Part shown: in pieces, positions 16,790 through 26,000 of the stretch | How positions within the stretch are numbered: position 1 is the stretch's first letter | How the letters are laid out: the number at the start of each line of letters is the position of its first letter | From: Kroppenstedtia sanguinis | GTDB taxonomy: Bacteria > Bacillota > Bacilli > Thermoactinomycetales > DSM-45169 | Length of the DNA: 64,000 nucleotides | NCBI RefSeq assembly: GCF_050433445.1 | Contig: NZ_JBNPXF010000015.1 | Location: 8,018 to 72,017, forward strand | Direction: 5' to 3' | The notes under the pieces: model-generated | Databases searched by the model: none | Seen by the model: the letters and a program-made list of their open reading frames with translations, nothing else | What the model was told of the DNA's origin: nothing | Program-made: the position numbers and the translations under genes

Positions 16790-17638
16790 ATGAAGAAGTG
16801 GAAGCGTAGTGCACGCTTGGTGGATATGAGCCATCGATTGCTCCGGAATCCCCATCGTCTGATCCCTCTGACCTATTTTGCGGATCGATACCAGGCGGCC
16901 AAATCTTCCATCAGCGAAGATTTGGGGATCATCCAAGAGGTTTTTCAAAGTGAAGGCTCCGGTGAACTGGAGACAGTTGCCGGCGCCGCCGGTGGCGTCC
17001 GGTTTCTTCCCCGGGTGAATCGCGGGGTGGCGGGGGAACTGGTGGATACGCTCTGCCAGCAATTGTCTGATCCGGGGCGGATCCTTCCGGGAGGCTATTT
17101 ATATCTGTCCGACTTGTTGGGGAACACGGCAATGGTCCGGGAAATCGGGCGCGTCTTCGCTTCCGTTTTTTGTGACAGTGGGGCAGAAGTGGTCGTGACG
17201 GTGGAGACCAAGGGGATCCCGCTGGCTTATGCCACAGCGGATCATCTGGGTTTGCCGGTGGCGATCGTTCGTCGGGATAGTCGAATCACGGAGGGTTCCG
17301 TCGTTACCATCAATACCGTCTCCGGCTCCAGCAAACGCTTGGGAAGTCTGTCACTGTCCCGGCGCAGCCTGAATGAAGGGGTGCGGGTGCTGATCATTGA
17401 CGACTTTATGAAAGCGGGGGGAACGGTTCAAGGCATGATCGACCTCATGAATGAATTTCATGCGCAAGTGTCGGGGATTGGTGTGATGACAGACACGCTA
17501 CTGGAAGAGCGGTTGGTGGAAAATTATATTTCCCTGACGACAGTGGCGGAGGTGGATGTGAAGAAAAGAGAAATCAAAGTGGTACCTGGAAATCTCTTGG
17601 AACAGGGAGGATGGACTTATGGACAAAATACAGACTGA
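16790..17638 (+). CDS. purR: Purine operon repressor PurR
   Basis: This 282-residue repressor has an N-terminal winged helix (RSARLVDMSHRLLRNPHRLI) and a phosphoribosyltransferase-like effector domain. The PRPP-binding motif is VLIIDDFMKAGGT. In B. subtilis it represses purine synthesis genes until PRPP lowers its affinity for PurBox DNA. The ATG at 16790 follows GGAGGGT. The gene overlaps ridA by 20 bp, as B. subtilis purR and yabJ are coupled. Confidence 0.97.
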   Translation: MKKWKRSARLVDMSHRLLRNPHRLIPLTYFADRYQAAKSSISEDLGIIQEVFQSEGSGELETVAGAAGGVRFLPRVNRGVAGELVDTLCQQLSDPGRILPGGYLYLSDLLGNTAMVREIGRVFASVFCDSGAEVVVTVETKGIPLAYATADHLGLPVAIVRRDSRITEGSVVTINTVSGSSKRLGSLSLSRRSLNEGVRVLIIDDFMKAGGTVQGMIDLMNEFHAQVSGIGVMTDTLLEERLVENYISLTTVAEVDVKKREIKVVPGNLLEQGGWTYGQNTD

Positions 17639-17999
17639 TCGTGCGCCCCAAGCCATCGGACCTTATTCTCAGGCTGTCCGGACGGGGGGCTTTGTCTTTG
17701 TTTCAGGACAGATCCCGCTGACGCCAGAGGGGGAGCAGGTGACAGGCGACGTGGAAGAACAGACCCGACAGGTATTGACCAATCTAGAAGAGATATTAGT
17801 TGCGTCGGGAAGCGGTTTAGAGCAAGTGGTGAAAACTACGATTTTCCTGAAGGATATGAATCATTTTCAACAGGTGAACGAAGTTTATGCCCAGTTTTTC
17901 GGTGAGTTTCGTCCGGCGCGGGCCTGTGTCGAGGTTTCTCGACTGCCAAAGGATGTGTCCGTAGAGATCGAAGCGGTAGCCCTCGTAAAAAATTCGTGA
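17619..17999 (+). CDS. ridA: RidA family enamine/imine deaminase
   Basis: This 126-residue protein hydrolyses reactive 2-aminoacrylate-type intermediates formed by PLP enzymes. Motifs include APQAIGPYSQAV, VFVSGQIPL and the arginine-containing RPARACVEVSRLP near the C-terminus. It corresponds to B. subtilis yabJ, and its start lies inside purR after CAGGGAGG, giving translational coupling. Confidence 0.95.
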   Translation: MDKIQTDRAPQAIGPYSQAVRTGGFVFVSGQIPLTPEGEQVTGDVEEQTRQVLTNLEEILVASGSGLEQVVKTTIFLKDMNHFQQVNEVYAQFFGEFRPARACVEVSRLPKDVSVEIEAVALVKNS

Positions 18000-18030
18000 T
18001 TTTTCAGCGAAATTCTTGGCATTAACTTGC

Positions 18031-18057
18031 AGGGAAACCACCATCCATGTGGAATAT
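18031..18057 (+). promoter_or_regulatory. Sigma-H-like promoter of spoVG
   Basis: AGGGAAA (18031-18037) and GTGGAATAT (18049-18057), 11 bp apart, fit the sigma-H pattern (AGGAWWW, RNNGAATWW). B. subtilis spoVG is a classic sigma-H gene, so the context supports it. Confidence 0.65.
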
Positions 18058-18096
18058 GTGAAGTACATCATCTCTGGAAATGGGTGGTGAAGAAGG

Positions 18097-18384
18097 TTGG
18101 AAATTACGGATGTTCGACTTCGCCGGGTCACTCGTGAAGGAAGAATGCGGGCGATCGCTTCGATTACGATCGACGGCGAGTTTGTGGTGCATGATATCCG
18201 GGTGATTGACGGCAACAATGGCATGTTTGTGGCCATGCCGAGCAAGAGAAGGCCGGACGGGGAATTCAGGGATATCGCACACCCCATCTCGCCGGATTCC
18301 CGGGAAAAAATCGAAATGGCTGTCCTGAGTGAATACCACCGGGCCGGTGAAGAGGTAGATCCTGCGGTGGAGGGGAGTGCATAG
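18097..18384 (+). CDS. spoVG: Septation regulator SpoVG
   Basis: This 95-residue protein is almost identical in core motifs to SpoVG (EITDVRLRRV, GRMRAIASITID, VHDIRVIDGNNGMFVAMPSK). It binds nucleic acid and acts in asymmetric septation and other stationary-phase control. Homology to MEVTDVRLRR supports the TTG at 18097 as start. In B. subtilis AbrB represses this gene and sigma-H transcribes it. A terminator follows. Confidence 0.97.
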   Translation: MEITDVRLRRVTREGRMRAIASITIDGEFVVHDIRVIDGNNGMFVAMPSKRRPDGEFRDIAHPISPDSREKIEMAVLSEYHRAGEEVDPAVEGSA

Positions 18385-18448
18385 TCCGCCACCGGAATCT
18401 ATCGCCCGGCCGGAGTTGGATTCAGACAGAAGAAGAAAAGCATGACGA

Positions 18449-18486
18449 CGACAGGGAGATCCGGCTGATCCCTGTCGCTTTTTTTG
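18449..18486 (+). terminator. spoVG terminator
   Basis: CGACAGGGA and TCCCTGTCG form the stem (18449-18457, 18469-18477), followed by CTTTTTTTG. Confidence 0.88.
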
Positions 18487-18511
18487 TTTACCCCTTGGCT
18501 ACTTGTGGTTC

Positions 18512-18540
18512 TTGCAATGACGGTACCTTTGGGATATAGT
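18512..18540 (+). promoter_or_regulatory. Sigma-A promoter of glmU-prs
   Basis: TTGCAA (18512-18517) and TATAGT (18535-18540) are 17 bp apart and lie 42 bp before the glmU ATG. Confidence 0.65.
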
Positions 18541-18582
18541 CGGATGTGGAGTTTTGATAGAATATCGGGGGGCTTCTCTCTG

Positions 18583-19956
18583 ATGGAAAATTTATTTGCC
18601 GTCGTTTTGGCTGCGGGCAAAGGAACCCGCATGAAGTCCAAGAAGCACAAAGTGTTGCATCCGGTTTGCGGGAAGCCGATCATCGATCATATTATCGAAC
18701 TGTTGATCGACCTCGGAACCGACGAACGCGTCGTCATTGTAGGGTATCAAGGGGAAACCGTTGCGAATCACTTAGAAGGGCGAGCCTCTTTGGTCCGTCA
18801 GGATCAACAGTTAGGCACTGCCCATGCTGTCATGCAGTCAGCGCCGTTGCTGGCGGACAAGGACGGGGTGACCTTGGTGATGAACGGAGACCATCCGCTG
18901 TTTACCCGGAGGACCCTGGCCCAACTGGTTCAGTCACACCGGGAAAGCGGTGCCGCTGCCACGATCTTGACGGCGGTGCTCCCAGATGCTACCGGGTACG
19001 GTCGCGTGATCCGCAGAAGTGACGGGACCGTGGACCGGGTGGTGGAACACAAGGATGCAACTGCAGAAGAACGGAAGGTGCAGGAGATCAGCACAGGAAC
19101 ATTTTGCTTCGATAACCGACTTTTGTGGGATGCGCTTTCAAAAGTGAGCAATGATAATAAGCAAGGAGAGTATTACCTGCCGGATGTGATTGGTATCCTG
19201 AATCAGGAAGGCCATCCGATTGGAGCCCAGGCGATGGCGGATCCGGCAGAGGCCGGGGGAGTCAACGATCGGATCCAACTGGCGGCGGCGGAAAAAGTGA
19301 TGCAAAGACGCATTCTCCATGAACATATGATGGAGGGTGTCACCATCACAGACCCGGACAACACCTATATTGAGGCGGGTGTGGTAATCGGTGAAGATAC
19401 GGTGATCCACCCAGGAAGTATTCTCCGGGGGCGAACCCGGATCGGCACCGATTGCGTCATCGGCCCTTATGCGGAGTTGACGGATTTAGAAGTAGAGGAT
19501 GGAGGAATCATCCGCCATTCTGTCCTGCAAGGAAGCCAAGTGAAAAAGCAAGCTACAGTGGGCCCTTACACTTATGTGCGCCCCGGCTCCACTCTTGGGG
19601 AAGAGAGCAAGGTGGGCTGTTTTGTGGACGTGAAGAACACATCCCTCGGTAGAAAAAGCAAGATTTCCCATTTGGGATATGTGGGGGATGCCCAGGTGGG
19701 GGAAGAGGTCAACATCGGCTGTGGTGCCATAACTGTGAACTATGATGGAAAGAATAAACACCAGACGGTGATCGAAGACGGCGCCTTTGTCGGATGCAAT
19801 GTCAACATGGTGGCACCAGTTACGATTGGCAAGGGAGCCTATGTCGCAGCAGGCTCCACCATCCACCGAGACGTTCCGGAAGATGCACTGGCCATTGCCC
19901 GGGAACGCCAGACCAATAAACCCGAATACGCAAAAAAACTTCGTCAAAAAGGCTGA
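18583..19956 (+). CDS. glmU: Bifunctional UDP-GlcNAc pyrophosphorylase / GlcN-1-P acetyltransferase
   Basis: This 457-residue enzyme makes UDP-GlcNAc for peptidoglycan and teichoic acids. The N-terminal uridyltransferase has VVLAAGKGTRMKSKKHKVLH and GTAHAV (residues 1-230). The C-terminal left-handed beta-helix has hexapeptide repeats and acetyltransferase motifs such as VGPYTYVRPGS and GAITVNYDGKNKHQT. The ATG at 18583 follows a G-rich site about 10 nt upstream, and the family motif begins six residues in. It is followed by prs, as in B. subtilis (gcaD-prs). Confidence 0.98.
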   Translation: MENLFAVVLAAGKGTRMKSKKHKVLHPVCGKPIIDHIIELLIDLGTDERVVIVGYQGETVANHLEGRASLVRQDQQLGTAHAVMQSAPLLADKDGVTLVMNGDHPLFTRRTLAQLVQSHRESGAAATILTAVLPDATGYGRVIRRSDGTVDRVVEHKDATAEERKVQEISTGTFCFDNRLLWDALSKVSNDNKQGEYYLPDVIGILNQEGHPIGAQAMADPAEAGGVNDRIQLAAAEKVMQRRILHEHMMEGVTITDPDNTYIEAGVVIGEDTVIHPGSILRGRTRIGTDCVIGPYAELTDLEVEDGGIIRHSVLQGSQVKKQATVGPYTYVRPGSTLGEESKVGCFVDVKNTSLGRKSKISHLGYVGDAQVGEEVNIGCGAITVNYDGKNKHQTVIEDGAFVGCNVNMVAPVTIGKGAYVAAGSTIHRDVPEDALAIARERQTNKPEYAKKLRQKG

Positions 19957-20000
19957 ACATGAACTGATATTTCTTAATATGGCTGGAGGGTTGGGGGAAG

Positions 20001-20951
20001 ATGTCCACAGAAACACAGAGGCGTTTGCAAGTTTTCAGCTGTAATTCCAATCCGGTGTTAGCTCAGGAGATTGCCGAGCATGTGGGGGTTCCCTTGGGTA
20101 AAGCAGTTATCGGCAGTTTCAGCGATGGGGAGATTCATGTCCGACTGGATGAAAGTGTTAGGGGTTCCGATGTCTATGTGATCCAATCCACCTGTCATCC
20201 GGTCAACCAGAATCTCATGGAGCTGTTGGTGATGGTGGATGCATTGAAACGGGCATCGGCTCGGACGATCAATGTGGTAATCCCTTATTACGGTTATGCC
20301 CGCCAAGATCGGAAAACCCGGGCTCGGGATCCGATTACAGCCAAATTGGTGGCCAACCTGATTGAAACAGCCGGTGCAGACCGGATGATCACAATGGATC
20401 TGCACGCCACCCAGATTCAAGGTTTTTTCGATATTCCTGTGGACCATCTGCTGGGTGTGCCAATCTTGGGTGATTATTTCATTCAGAAGAAATTAGAAGA
20501 TCCGGTAGTGGTTTCCCCCGACCATGGCGGGGTGATCCGGGCTCGCAAACTAGCAGAGCGACTAGAAAGCCCGATTGCCATTATTGACAAGCGCCGTCCG
20601 GAGCCCAATGTGGCCGAAGTGATGAATATTGTCGGTGATGTGAAAGGAAAGCGTTGTATTATTATCGATGATATTATCGATACGGCAGGAACGATTGCAC
20701 TGGCAGCCAATGCCCTGATTGACTATGGTGCCAAGGAAGTGTACGCCTGCTGTACTCACCCGGTTTTCTCCGGCCCGGCCATCCAACGGATCCGGGATTC
20801 CCAGATCACCGAGATGGTGGTAGCCAATACCATCCCCCTTCCTGAAGAAAAGCAGTTGGACAAGATCTCCGTGCTGTCTGTCGCTTCCCTGATTGGTGAG
20901 GCGATCATTCGGGTGCACGAAGAGCTGTCTGTGAGCAAACTTTTCGACTGA
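20001..20951 (+). CDS. prs: Ribose-phosphate pyrophosphokinase
   Basis: This 316-residue enzyme makes PRPP from ribose-5-phosphate and ATP, feeding purine, pyrimidine, histidine and NAD synthesis. Family motifs are SDGEIHVRLDESVRGSDVYV, the ATP loop YYGYARQDRKTRARDPITAK, the catalytic MDLHATQIQGFF and the ribose-5-phosphate/PRPP loop IIIDDIIDTAGT. It shares the glmU transcript. PRPP also relieves repression by PurR, encoded 3 kb upstream. Confidence 0.98.
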   Translation: MSTETQRRLQVFSCNSNPVLAQEIAEHVGVPLGKAVIGSFSDGEIHVRLDESVRGSDVYVIQSTCHPVNQNLMELLVMVDALKRASARTINVVIPYYGYARQDRKTRARDPITAKLVANLIETAGADRMITMDLHATQIQGFFDIPVDHLLGVPILGDYFIQKKLEDPVVVSPDHGGVIRARKLAERLESPIAIIDKRRPEPNVAEVMNIVGDVKGKRCIIIDDIIDTAGTIALAANALIDYGAKEVYACCTHPVFSGPAIQRIRDSQITEMVVANTIPLPEEKQLDKISVLSVASLIGEAIIRVHEELSVSKLFD

Positions 20952-21004
20952 ATGAACCGACCGGTGTTTATCCTCCTTGATTAAAGGGAATGAATGTTAC
21001 AGGT

Positions 21005-21298
21005 CAGGGCTGTTGATTAACAAGGAAGGGACCGTGTGCTGCCAAAGCGTTCTCATGCGTTACAATCTCGATGGGCTGAAGCCCTGAGATAGAAGGTGCC
21101 ATCCTACTTAGCGTAGAAGTCTGACGAGAGGACGGGGCGTTAGGGGAAACATTCATCCGATGTTGCTGACCTCCTGGTTTTGCCCCTGCCCGAGGGTCAG
21201 ATACGGAACGGACCATCTCTACTTCTTTGGGGGATGGCATCAGAGAGCCTGGTAGAATACGATCTCCCTGCCTGAAATATGGATAATCAACACGCCTG
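21005..21298 (+). mobile_element. MITE-like element, copy D (core type 2)
   Basis: The 294-bp element runs from CAGGGCTGTTGATTAAC to GATAATCAACACGCCTG and is bounded by a perfect 9-bp duplication, GTTACAGGT (20996-21004 and 21299-21307). Its core matches copy C (GTGTGCTGCC, GGGCTGAAGCCCTG, AACATTCATC) and is unrelated to A, B and E. It fills the prs-ctc gap and separates prs from the ctc ribosome-binding site. No transposase is encoded. Confidence 0.9.
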
Positions 21299-21346
21299 GT
21301 TACAGGTATGTATCACGTTCATTTCCATGAAGGAGGAAATCTGTCC

Positions 21347-21952
21347 ATGGCCTATCCAATCGCCGTAACTTTTCGGGAGAAAGACCCACGTTCTGTGCTG
21401 ACGAAACTACGTCGGGAAGGACGGGTACCAGCTGTTGTGTACGGCAAAGGAATGGAAAATGAGCTGATTCAACTAGAAGCTGGTCAGGTAATTAAGATGC
21501 TGCAACAGGAAGGAACCTCGGCGATTTACGAACTTCAATACCCTGGTGGTAAATCCCGGCAGGTCATGATTCGTGAACTGCAACAGGATCGAATCAAAGA
21601 CAAAATCATTCATATCGATTTCAACGAAGTAAAGTTGGACCAACCTTTCGATACAGAAATTTATATTGAATTGACCGGCGAGCCGATCGGGGTGAAAGAG
21701 GGGGGAGTGCTGCAACATCAGCTCCGCAACGTGCAAATCCGTTGCCTTCCCGCTGATCTCCCCGACAGACTGGAAGGGGATATCACCCAGCTCAACATCG
21801 GTGACACCCTAACGGTCGGGGAGTTGCCGATCCCAGATCGAGTGGAATTGCTCACGGATCCCGAAGAGACGGTGGTTTCCATACTCCCTCCCCGGATGGA
21901 ACAGAGTACGGAGGAAGAAGAGGAGACAACAGATACTCCGACGGAGGAATAG
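21347..21952 (+). CDS. ctc: 50S ribosomal protein L25/general stress protein Ctc
   Basis: This 201-residue protein has an N-terminal L25 5S-rRNA-binding domain (REKDPRSVLTKLRREGRVPAVVYGKG) and the C-terminal TL5/Ctc domain (IHIDFNEVKLDQ, LPADLPDRLEGDIT), with an acidic tail. Ctc binds 5S rRNA and in B. subtilis is induced by stress through sigma-B. AAGGAGGAAA precedes the ATG at 21347. Whatever promoter it uses must read through, or lie within, mobile element D, which ends 49 bp upstream. Confidence 0.95.
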   Translation: MAYPIAVTFREKDPRSVLTKLRREGRVPAVVYGKGMENELIQLEAGQVIKMLQQEGTSAIYELQYPGGKSRQVMIRELQQDRIKDKIIHIDFNEVKLDQPFDTEIYIELTGEPIGVKEGGVLQHQLRNVQIRCLPADLPDRLEGDITQLNIGDTLTVGELPIPDRVELLTDPEETVVSILPPRMEQSTEEEEETTDTPTEE

Positions 21953-22006
21953 GAGAAGAAACATTCCCGTCAGTGAAGAAATAAGATGAAAGCATGAAGG
22001 GGAAAG

Positions 22007-22030
22007 GGCGCAACGTGGAATCGTTGCGCC
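22007..22030 (+). terminator. Hairpin between ctc and pth
   Basis: GGCGCAACG and CGTTGCGCC make a perfect stem with a 6-nt loop, followed only by TTCCCTGTGT. It may be a weak terminator or an mRNA-processing hairpin. Confidence 0.5.
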
Positions 22031-22057
22031 TTCCCTGTGTTGGTGAGGAGGAGCGAT

Positions 22058-22636
22058 GTGAAAGTGATCGTTGGCCTGGGAAATCCAGGTATCAGGTATG
22101 CACTGACCCGACATAACATCGGTTTTTGGGTGGTGGACCACCTGGCTGAGGAATGGAAGATTCCCGTTCAGAAAGAAAAGTGGAAAGCCCTGGTGGGCGA
22201 AGGACAGGTGAACGGAGAGAAAGTCATCCTGCTCAAGCCGGAAACCTATATGAATCTGTCCGGAGAATCGGTTCGTCCTGCCCTGAAGTGGCTGAAATGC
22301 GGTGTCGAAAACCTGCTGGTCATCTATGATGACCTGGATCTGCCTCCGGGCCGGATCCGGTTGCGGATGAAGGGAAGCGCCGGTGGGCACCGGGGAGTCC
22401 AATCCTTGATCGACCATCTGGGAACTCAGGAGTTTAAACGGATCAAAATCGGGATCGGAAGGCCAAAGGTTCCGATTCCGGTCCCGGATTATGTGCTGGG
22501 CCGCTTTGGGCGAGAGGAGGAAGAGCCGATCGCCGGGGCAGTTGACCGATCTGCCGCTGCGGTGCAACAGTGGCTGGAGCGTCCATTCCCTGAGGTGATG
22601 AACCAATTCAATAGGGATCTGTCCGCCGATCAGTGA
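22058..22636 (+). CDS. pth: Peptidyl-tRNA hydrolase
   Basis: This 192-residue enzyme releases tRNA from stalled peptidyl-tRNA. Signatures are VIVGLGNPGIRYALTRHNIGF with the catalytic histidine, KPETYMNLSG, YDDLDLPPGRIRLR and GSAGGHRGVQSLI. The GTG at 22058 lies 6 nt after GAGGAGG and matches the usual MKVIVGLGNPG start. In B. subtilis the orthologue is also called spoVC because a mutant blocks sporulation. fin follows. Confidence 0.97.
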   Translation: MKVIVGLGNPGIRYALTRHNIGFWVVDHLAEEWKIPVQKEKWKALVGEGQVNGEKVILLKPETYMNLSGESVRPALKWLKCGVENLLVIYDDLDLPPGRIRLRMKGSAGGHRGVQSLIDHLGTQEFKRIKIGIGRPKVPIPVPDYVLGRFGREEEEPIAGAVDRSAAAVQQWLERPFPEVMNQFNRDLSADQ

Positions 22637-22664
22637 ATGAAAAATGCCTCTACAGGTGATACTA
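22635..22664 (+). promoter_or_regulatory. Candidate sigma-F/sigma-G promoter of fin
   Basis: GGTGATACTA (22655-22664) matches the forespore -10 pattern GGNNANANTA, with GAATG 15 bp upstream as a weak -35. B. subtilis fin is transcribed by forespore sigma factors. Confidence 0.5.
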
Positions 22665-22705
22665 AGGCAAAATATCCAGAATATCCCCTGGGCAGGAGGC
22701 ATAAG

Positions 22706-22936
22706 ATGGCTGTAACTTATCTTTGCCGATATTGTGACACATGGATCGGACAGATTGAGGATGAACAGGTGACAGAGATGCAACTGGGGTTTCATTTGTT
22801 GACCCCGGAAGAACGGAAAGATATAATATCCTATGATTCAGACGGTCAAACAACCGTTCGAGTGATCTGCGAATCATGTCAGGACATGTTGAATCGAAAT
22901 CCGGAAATATCCTTGCTGGCCCGCCCTTTCCAGTGA
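22706..22936 (+). CDS. fin: Anti-sigma-F factor Fin
   Basis: This 76-residue protein has paired CxxC motifs (CRYCDTW and CESCQDML) forming a zinc ribbon, and LGFHLLTPEERKDIISYD, typical of Fin (YabK). Fin inhibits sigma-F in the forespore and promotes the switch to sigma-G. GCAGGAGGC precedes the ATG at 22706. The position between pth and mfd is conserved. A terminator follows. Confidence 0.93.
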   Translation: MAVTYLCRYCDTWIGQIEDEQVTEMQLGFHLLTPEERKDIISYDSDGQTTVRVICESCQDMLNRNPEISLLARPFQ

Positions 22937-23007
22937 TTCTTAAATCGGAGTTGATCCAGACCGGGGAAGGCGCCGGGCAGTGATGGATGCGGGGTTTTTT
23001 ACAATAC

Positions 23008-23041
23008 AGCCTTAGCTGTCCCCAGCTGAGGCTTCTTTTTT
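23008..23041 (+). terminator. fin terminator
   Basis: AGCCTTAGCTG and CAGCTGAGGCT (one G-T pair) close a 4-nt loop, followed by TCTTTTTT. Confidence 0.9.
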
Positions 23042-23090
23042 GTATGATCGGTGGATTCTCTTTCTTTTGCGGAGAGGAGGATGAGAGAAC

Positions 23091-26000
23091 TTGGAGACTT
23101 TGTTACGCTTATATCAGAAAGATGAAGAATTTCAATCTACTGTCGTTTCCTTAAAAGAAGGACTGAAAGAACAAATGGTGGCGGGGTTGACCGGTTCAGC
23201 GCGCATGCTCTATGTAGCCTCCCTGTACAGGGAAACCCGTCGGCCGATCCTGCTGGTCACTCATAACCTGAACCAAGCCCAAAAAGCGGTAGAAGACTTG
23301 TATGAACTATTGCCCAAGGACCAAGTATTGCTCTATCCAGCCAATGAATTGATGGCGACGGAGATCGCTTTGGACGGTCATGAGACCCTGGGAGAGAGGG
23401 TTCAGGTTCTTTCTCGATTATCCAAAGGATTTTCCGGGGTTTTTGTGGTGCCCTTTGCCGGGTTGAGAAAATTGGTTCCGCCTGCCCATGTATTTGCCGC
23501 CAACCATCGGACCTTGAAGGTGGGTGAAGTGCATCCTATCGGATCCTTGATGGAGCATTTGATCAAAGTGGGTTTCGAACGGGTGGAGATGGTGGAAAAA
23601 CGAGGGGAGTTTAGTGTAAGGGGAGGTATTCTCGATGTTTTCCCCGTCACTTATTCCCACCCTGTTCGGGTGGAATGGTTCGATGACGAAGTCGATTCGA
23701 TCCGTCCCTTCTCCGTCGCGGATCAGCGCTCCCAGAATAAATGGGATCAAGTGGAGATCCCACCGGCAAGGGAGTTGTTTGCCGATTCAGACTCTCTGTA
23801 TCGGGCCGGGGATGAGGTAGTCAACCTCCTACAAGAGAGATTGTCTCAGGTGAAGGATCCTGAATTGAGCCAAAAGCTGACCGAGAAAATCACTTGGGAG
23901 ATTGAACAGTTAAAATCCGGCGCTCTCTTTACGGGGATCTACAAATATATCAGTCGCATCTATCCTGAGAATCATACGCTGTTGGACTATCTTGCCAAAG
24001 AGACGGTCTGGGTGTTAGACGAGCCTGCACGGATACAGGAGTCCGCTCGCCAGATGGAGAATGAAGAAGGAGAGTGGCAGACCGCTTTGCTTCAGGAAGG
24101 GGAATTTCTCCCCCAACTGAAGGTTTCCCACAACTATGAGGATCTGTTTTCGCGACGGGAACATCCACGGATCTATCTCTCGCTGTTCATGCGACAGGTC
24201 GGCGGGATCCAACCACAGAATATCGTGCAATTCATCTGCCGAGGCATGCAGCAGTTTCACGGCCAGATGCATGTGCTCAAAACGGAATGGGATCGCTGGG
24301 TGAAATCCAAATACAGGGTCCTGTTTTTGGCCAGTACCGAAGAGCGGGCGGCTCGGTTGGAACGAGTTCTGGCCGACTATGGGATGGAGGTGTTCCGGGC
24401 AGGGGAGGGGAGTCCCTTGCAGCCAGGTCAACCCGCGATCCGGGTCGCCTCTCTCGCAGGCGGGTTTGAGATGGGTGGCGCACGACTGGCCGTGGTGACG
24501 GAAGGAGAGGTTTTCACACAAAAACGGCGGCGAATCCGTCGGACCGCGAAGCTGGATCATGCAGAGAAGATCAAGGATTATCAGGAGTTGCAGCCTGGGG
24601 ATTATGTGGTTCATGTCAACCATGGAATCGGTCGTTATGCCGGAACGGAAACTTTGGACGTCGGGGGGATTCACAAGGATTACCTCTTGATCCAATATGC
24701 CGGTAATGACAAACTGTACGTACCGATCGAACAGATCGACCAAGTGCAGAAATATTTAGGCAGTGAGGAAAAGACGCCCAAGGTGTACAGTCTGGGCGGC
24801 AGTGAATGGAGCAAGGTAAAGAACAAAGTTCGCTCCTCCGTGCAGGATATCGCTGCCGATCTGATCAAACTGTATGCAAAACGCCAGTCGGAACGGGGCT
24901 ATGCCTTTTCTCCCGACACTCCTTATCAACGGGAGTTTGATGCCTTATTTCCTTACGAGGAGACGGCAGATCAGCTTCGTTCCATCGAAGAGATCAAACA
25001 GGATATGGAGAAGACCCAGCCGATGGATCGTCTCCTCTGCGGGGATGTCGGTTACGGGAAAACCGAAGTGGCGATCCGGGCCGCTTTTAAGGCTACGATG
25101 GATGGCAAACAGGTAGCTGTGCTGGTGCCTACAACCATCTTGGCTCAGCAACACTTCGAGACATTCCGGGAGCGCTTTTCTGACTTTCCAGTAGAGATCC
25201 GGGTATTGTCCCGTTTCCGTTCGCGCAAAGAGCAGCGGGAAACGGTCCAAGGCGTGAATGACGGGACTGTCGATATTGTGATCGGAACCCACCGCATCTT
25301 GTCCAAAGATGTCCAATTCAAAGAACTGGGCCTGCTGATTGTGGATGAGGAGCAACGTTTCGGAGTCAAGCACAAAGAGAAAATCAAAAAAATCAAGAGC
25401 AATATCGATGTCCTCACCCTGACGGCCACACCGATTCCCCGTACCTTACACATGTCGATGATGGGGGTGCGGGATCTGTCAGTGATTGAAACACCACCGG
25501 AAAACCGTTTCCCCGTCCAGACCTATGTATTGGAGTATTCCGCCGCATTGGTGCGGGAAGCGATCGAACGGGAGATGGCACGGGGCGGACAGGTTTACTT
25601 TTTGTACAACCAGGTGCAGAACATCGACAAGATGGCAGATCAGATCCGAATGCTGGTACCTGATGCCCGGATCGCGGTAGCCCATGGACAGATGGCGGAG
25701 ACGGAATTGGAGAAAGTGATGCTGGACTTTCTGGATGGGGAGACCGATGTCCTCGTAAGCACCACCATCATCGAAACCGGGGTGGACATCCCCAATGTCA
25801 ACACGTTGATCATATACAACGCTGACAAAATGGGACTCTCTCAGCTGTATCAACTGCGGGGGCGGGTAGGTCGCTCCAACCGGATCGCCTATGCATACTT
25901 TACCTACCAGCGAAACAAGGTATTGTCTGAGACAGCAGAAAAACGGCTGCAAGCGATCAAGGAATTCACCGAACTGGGTTCCGGCTTTAAAATCGCCATG

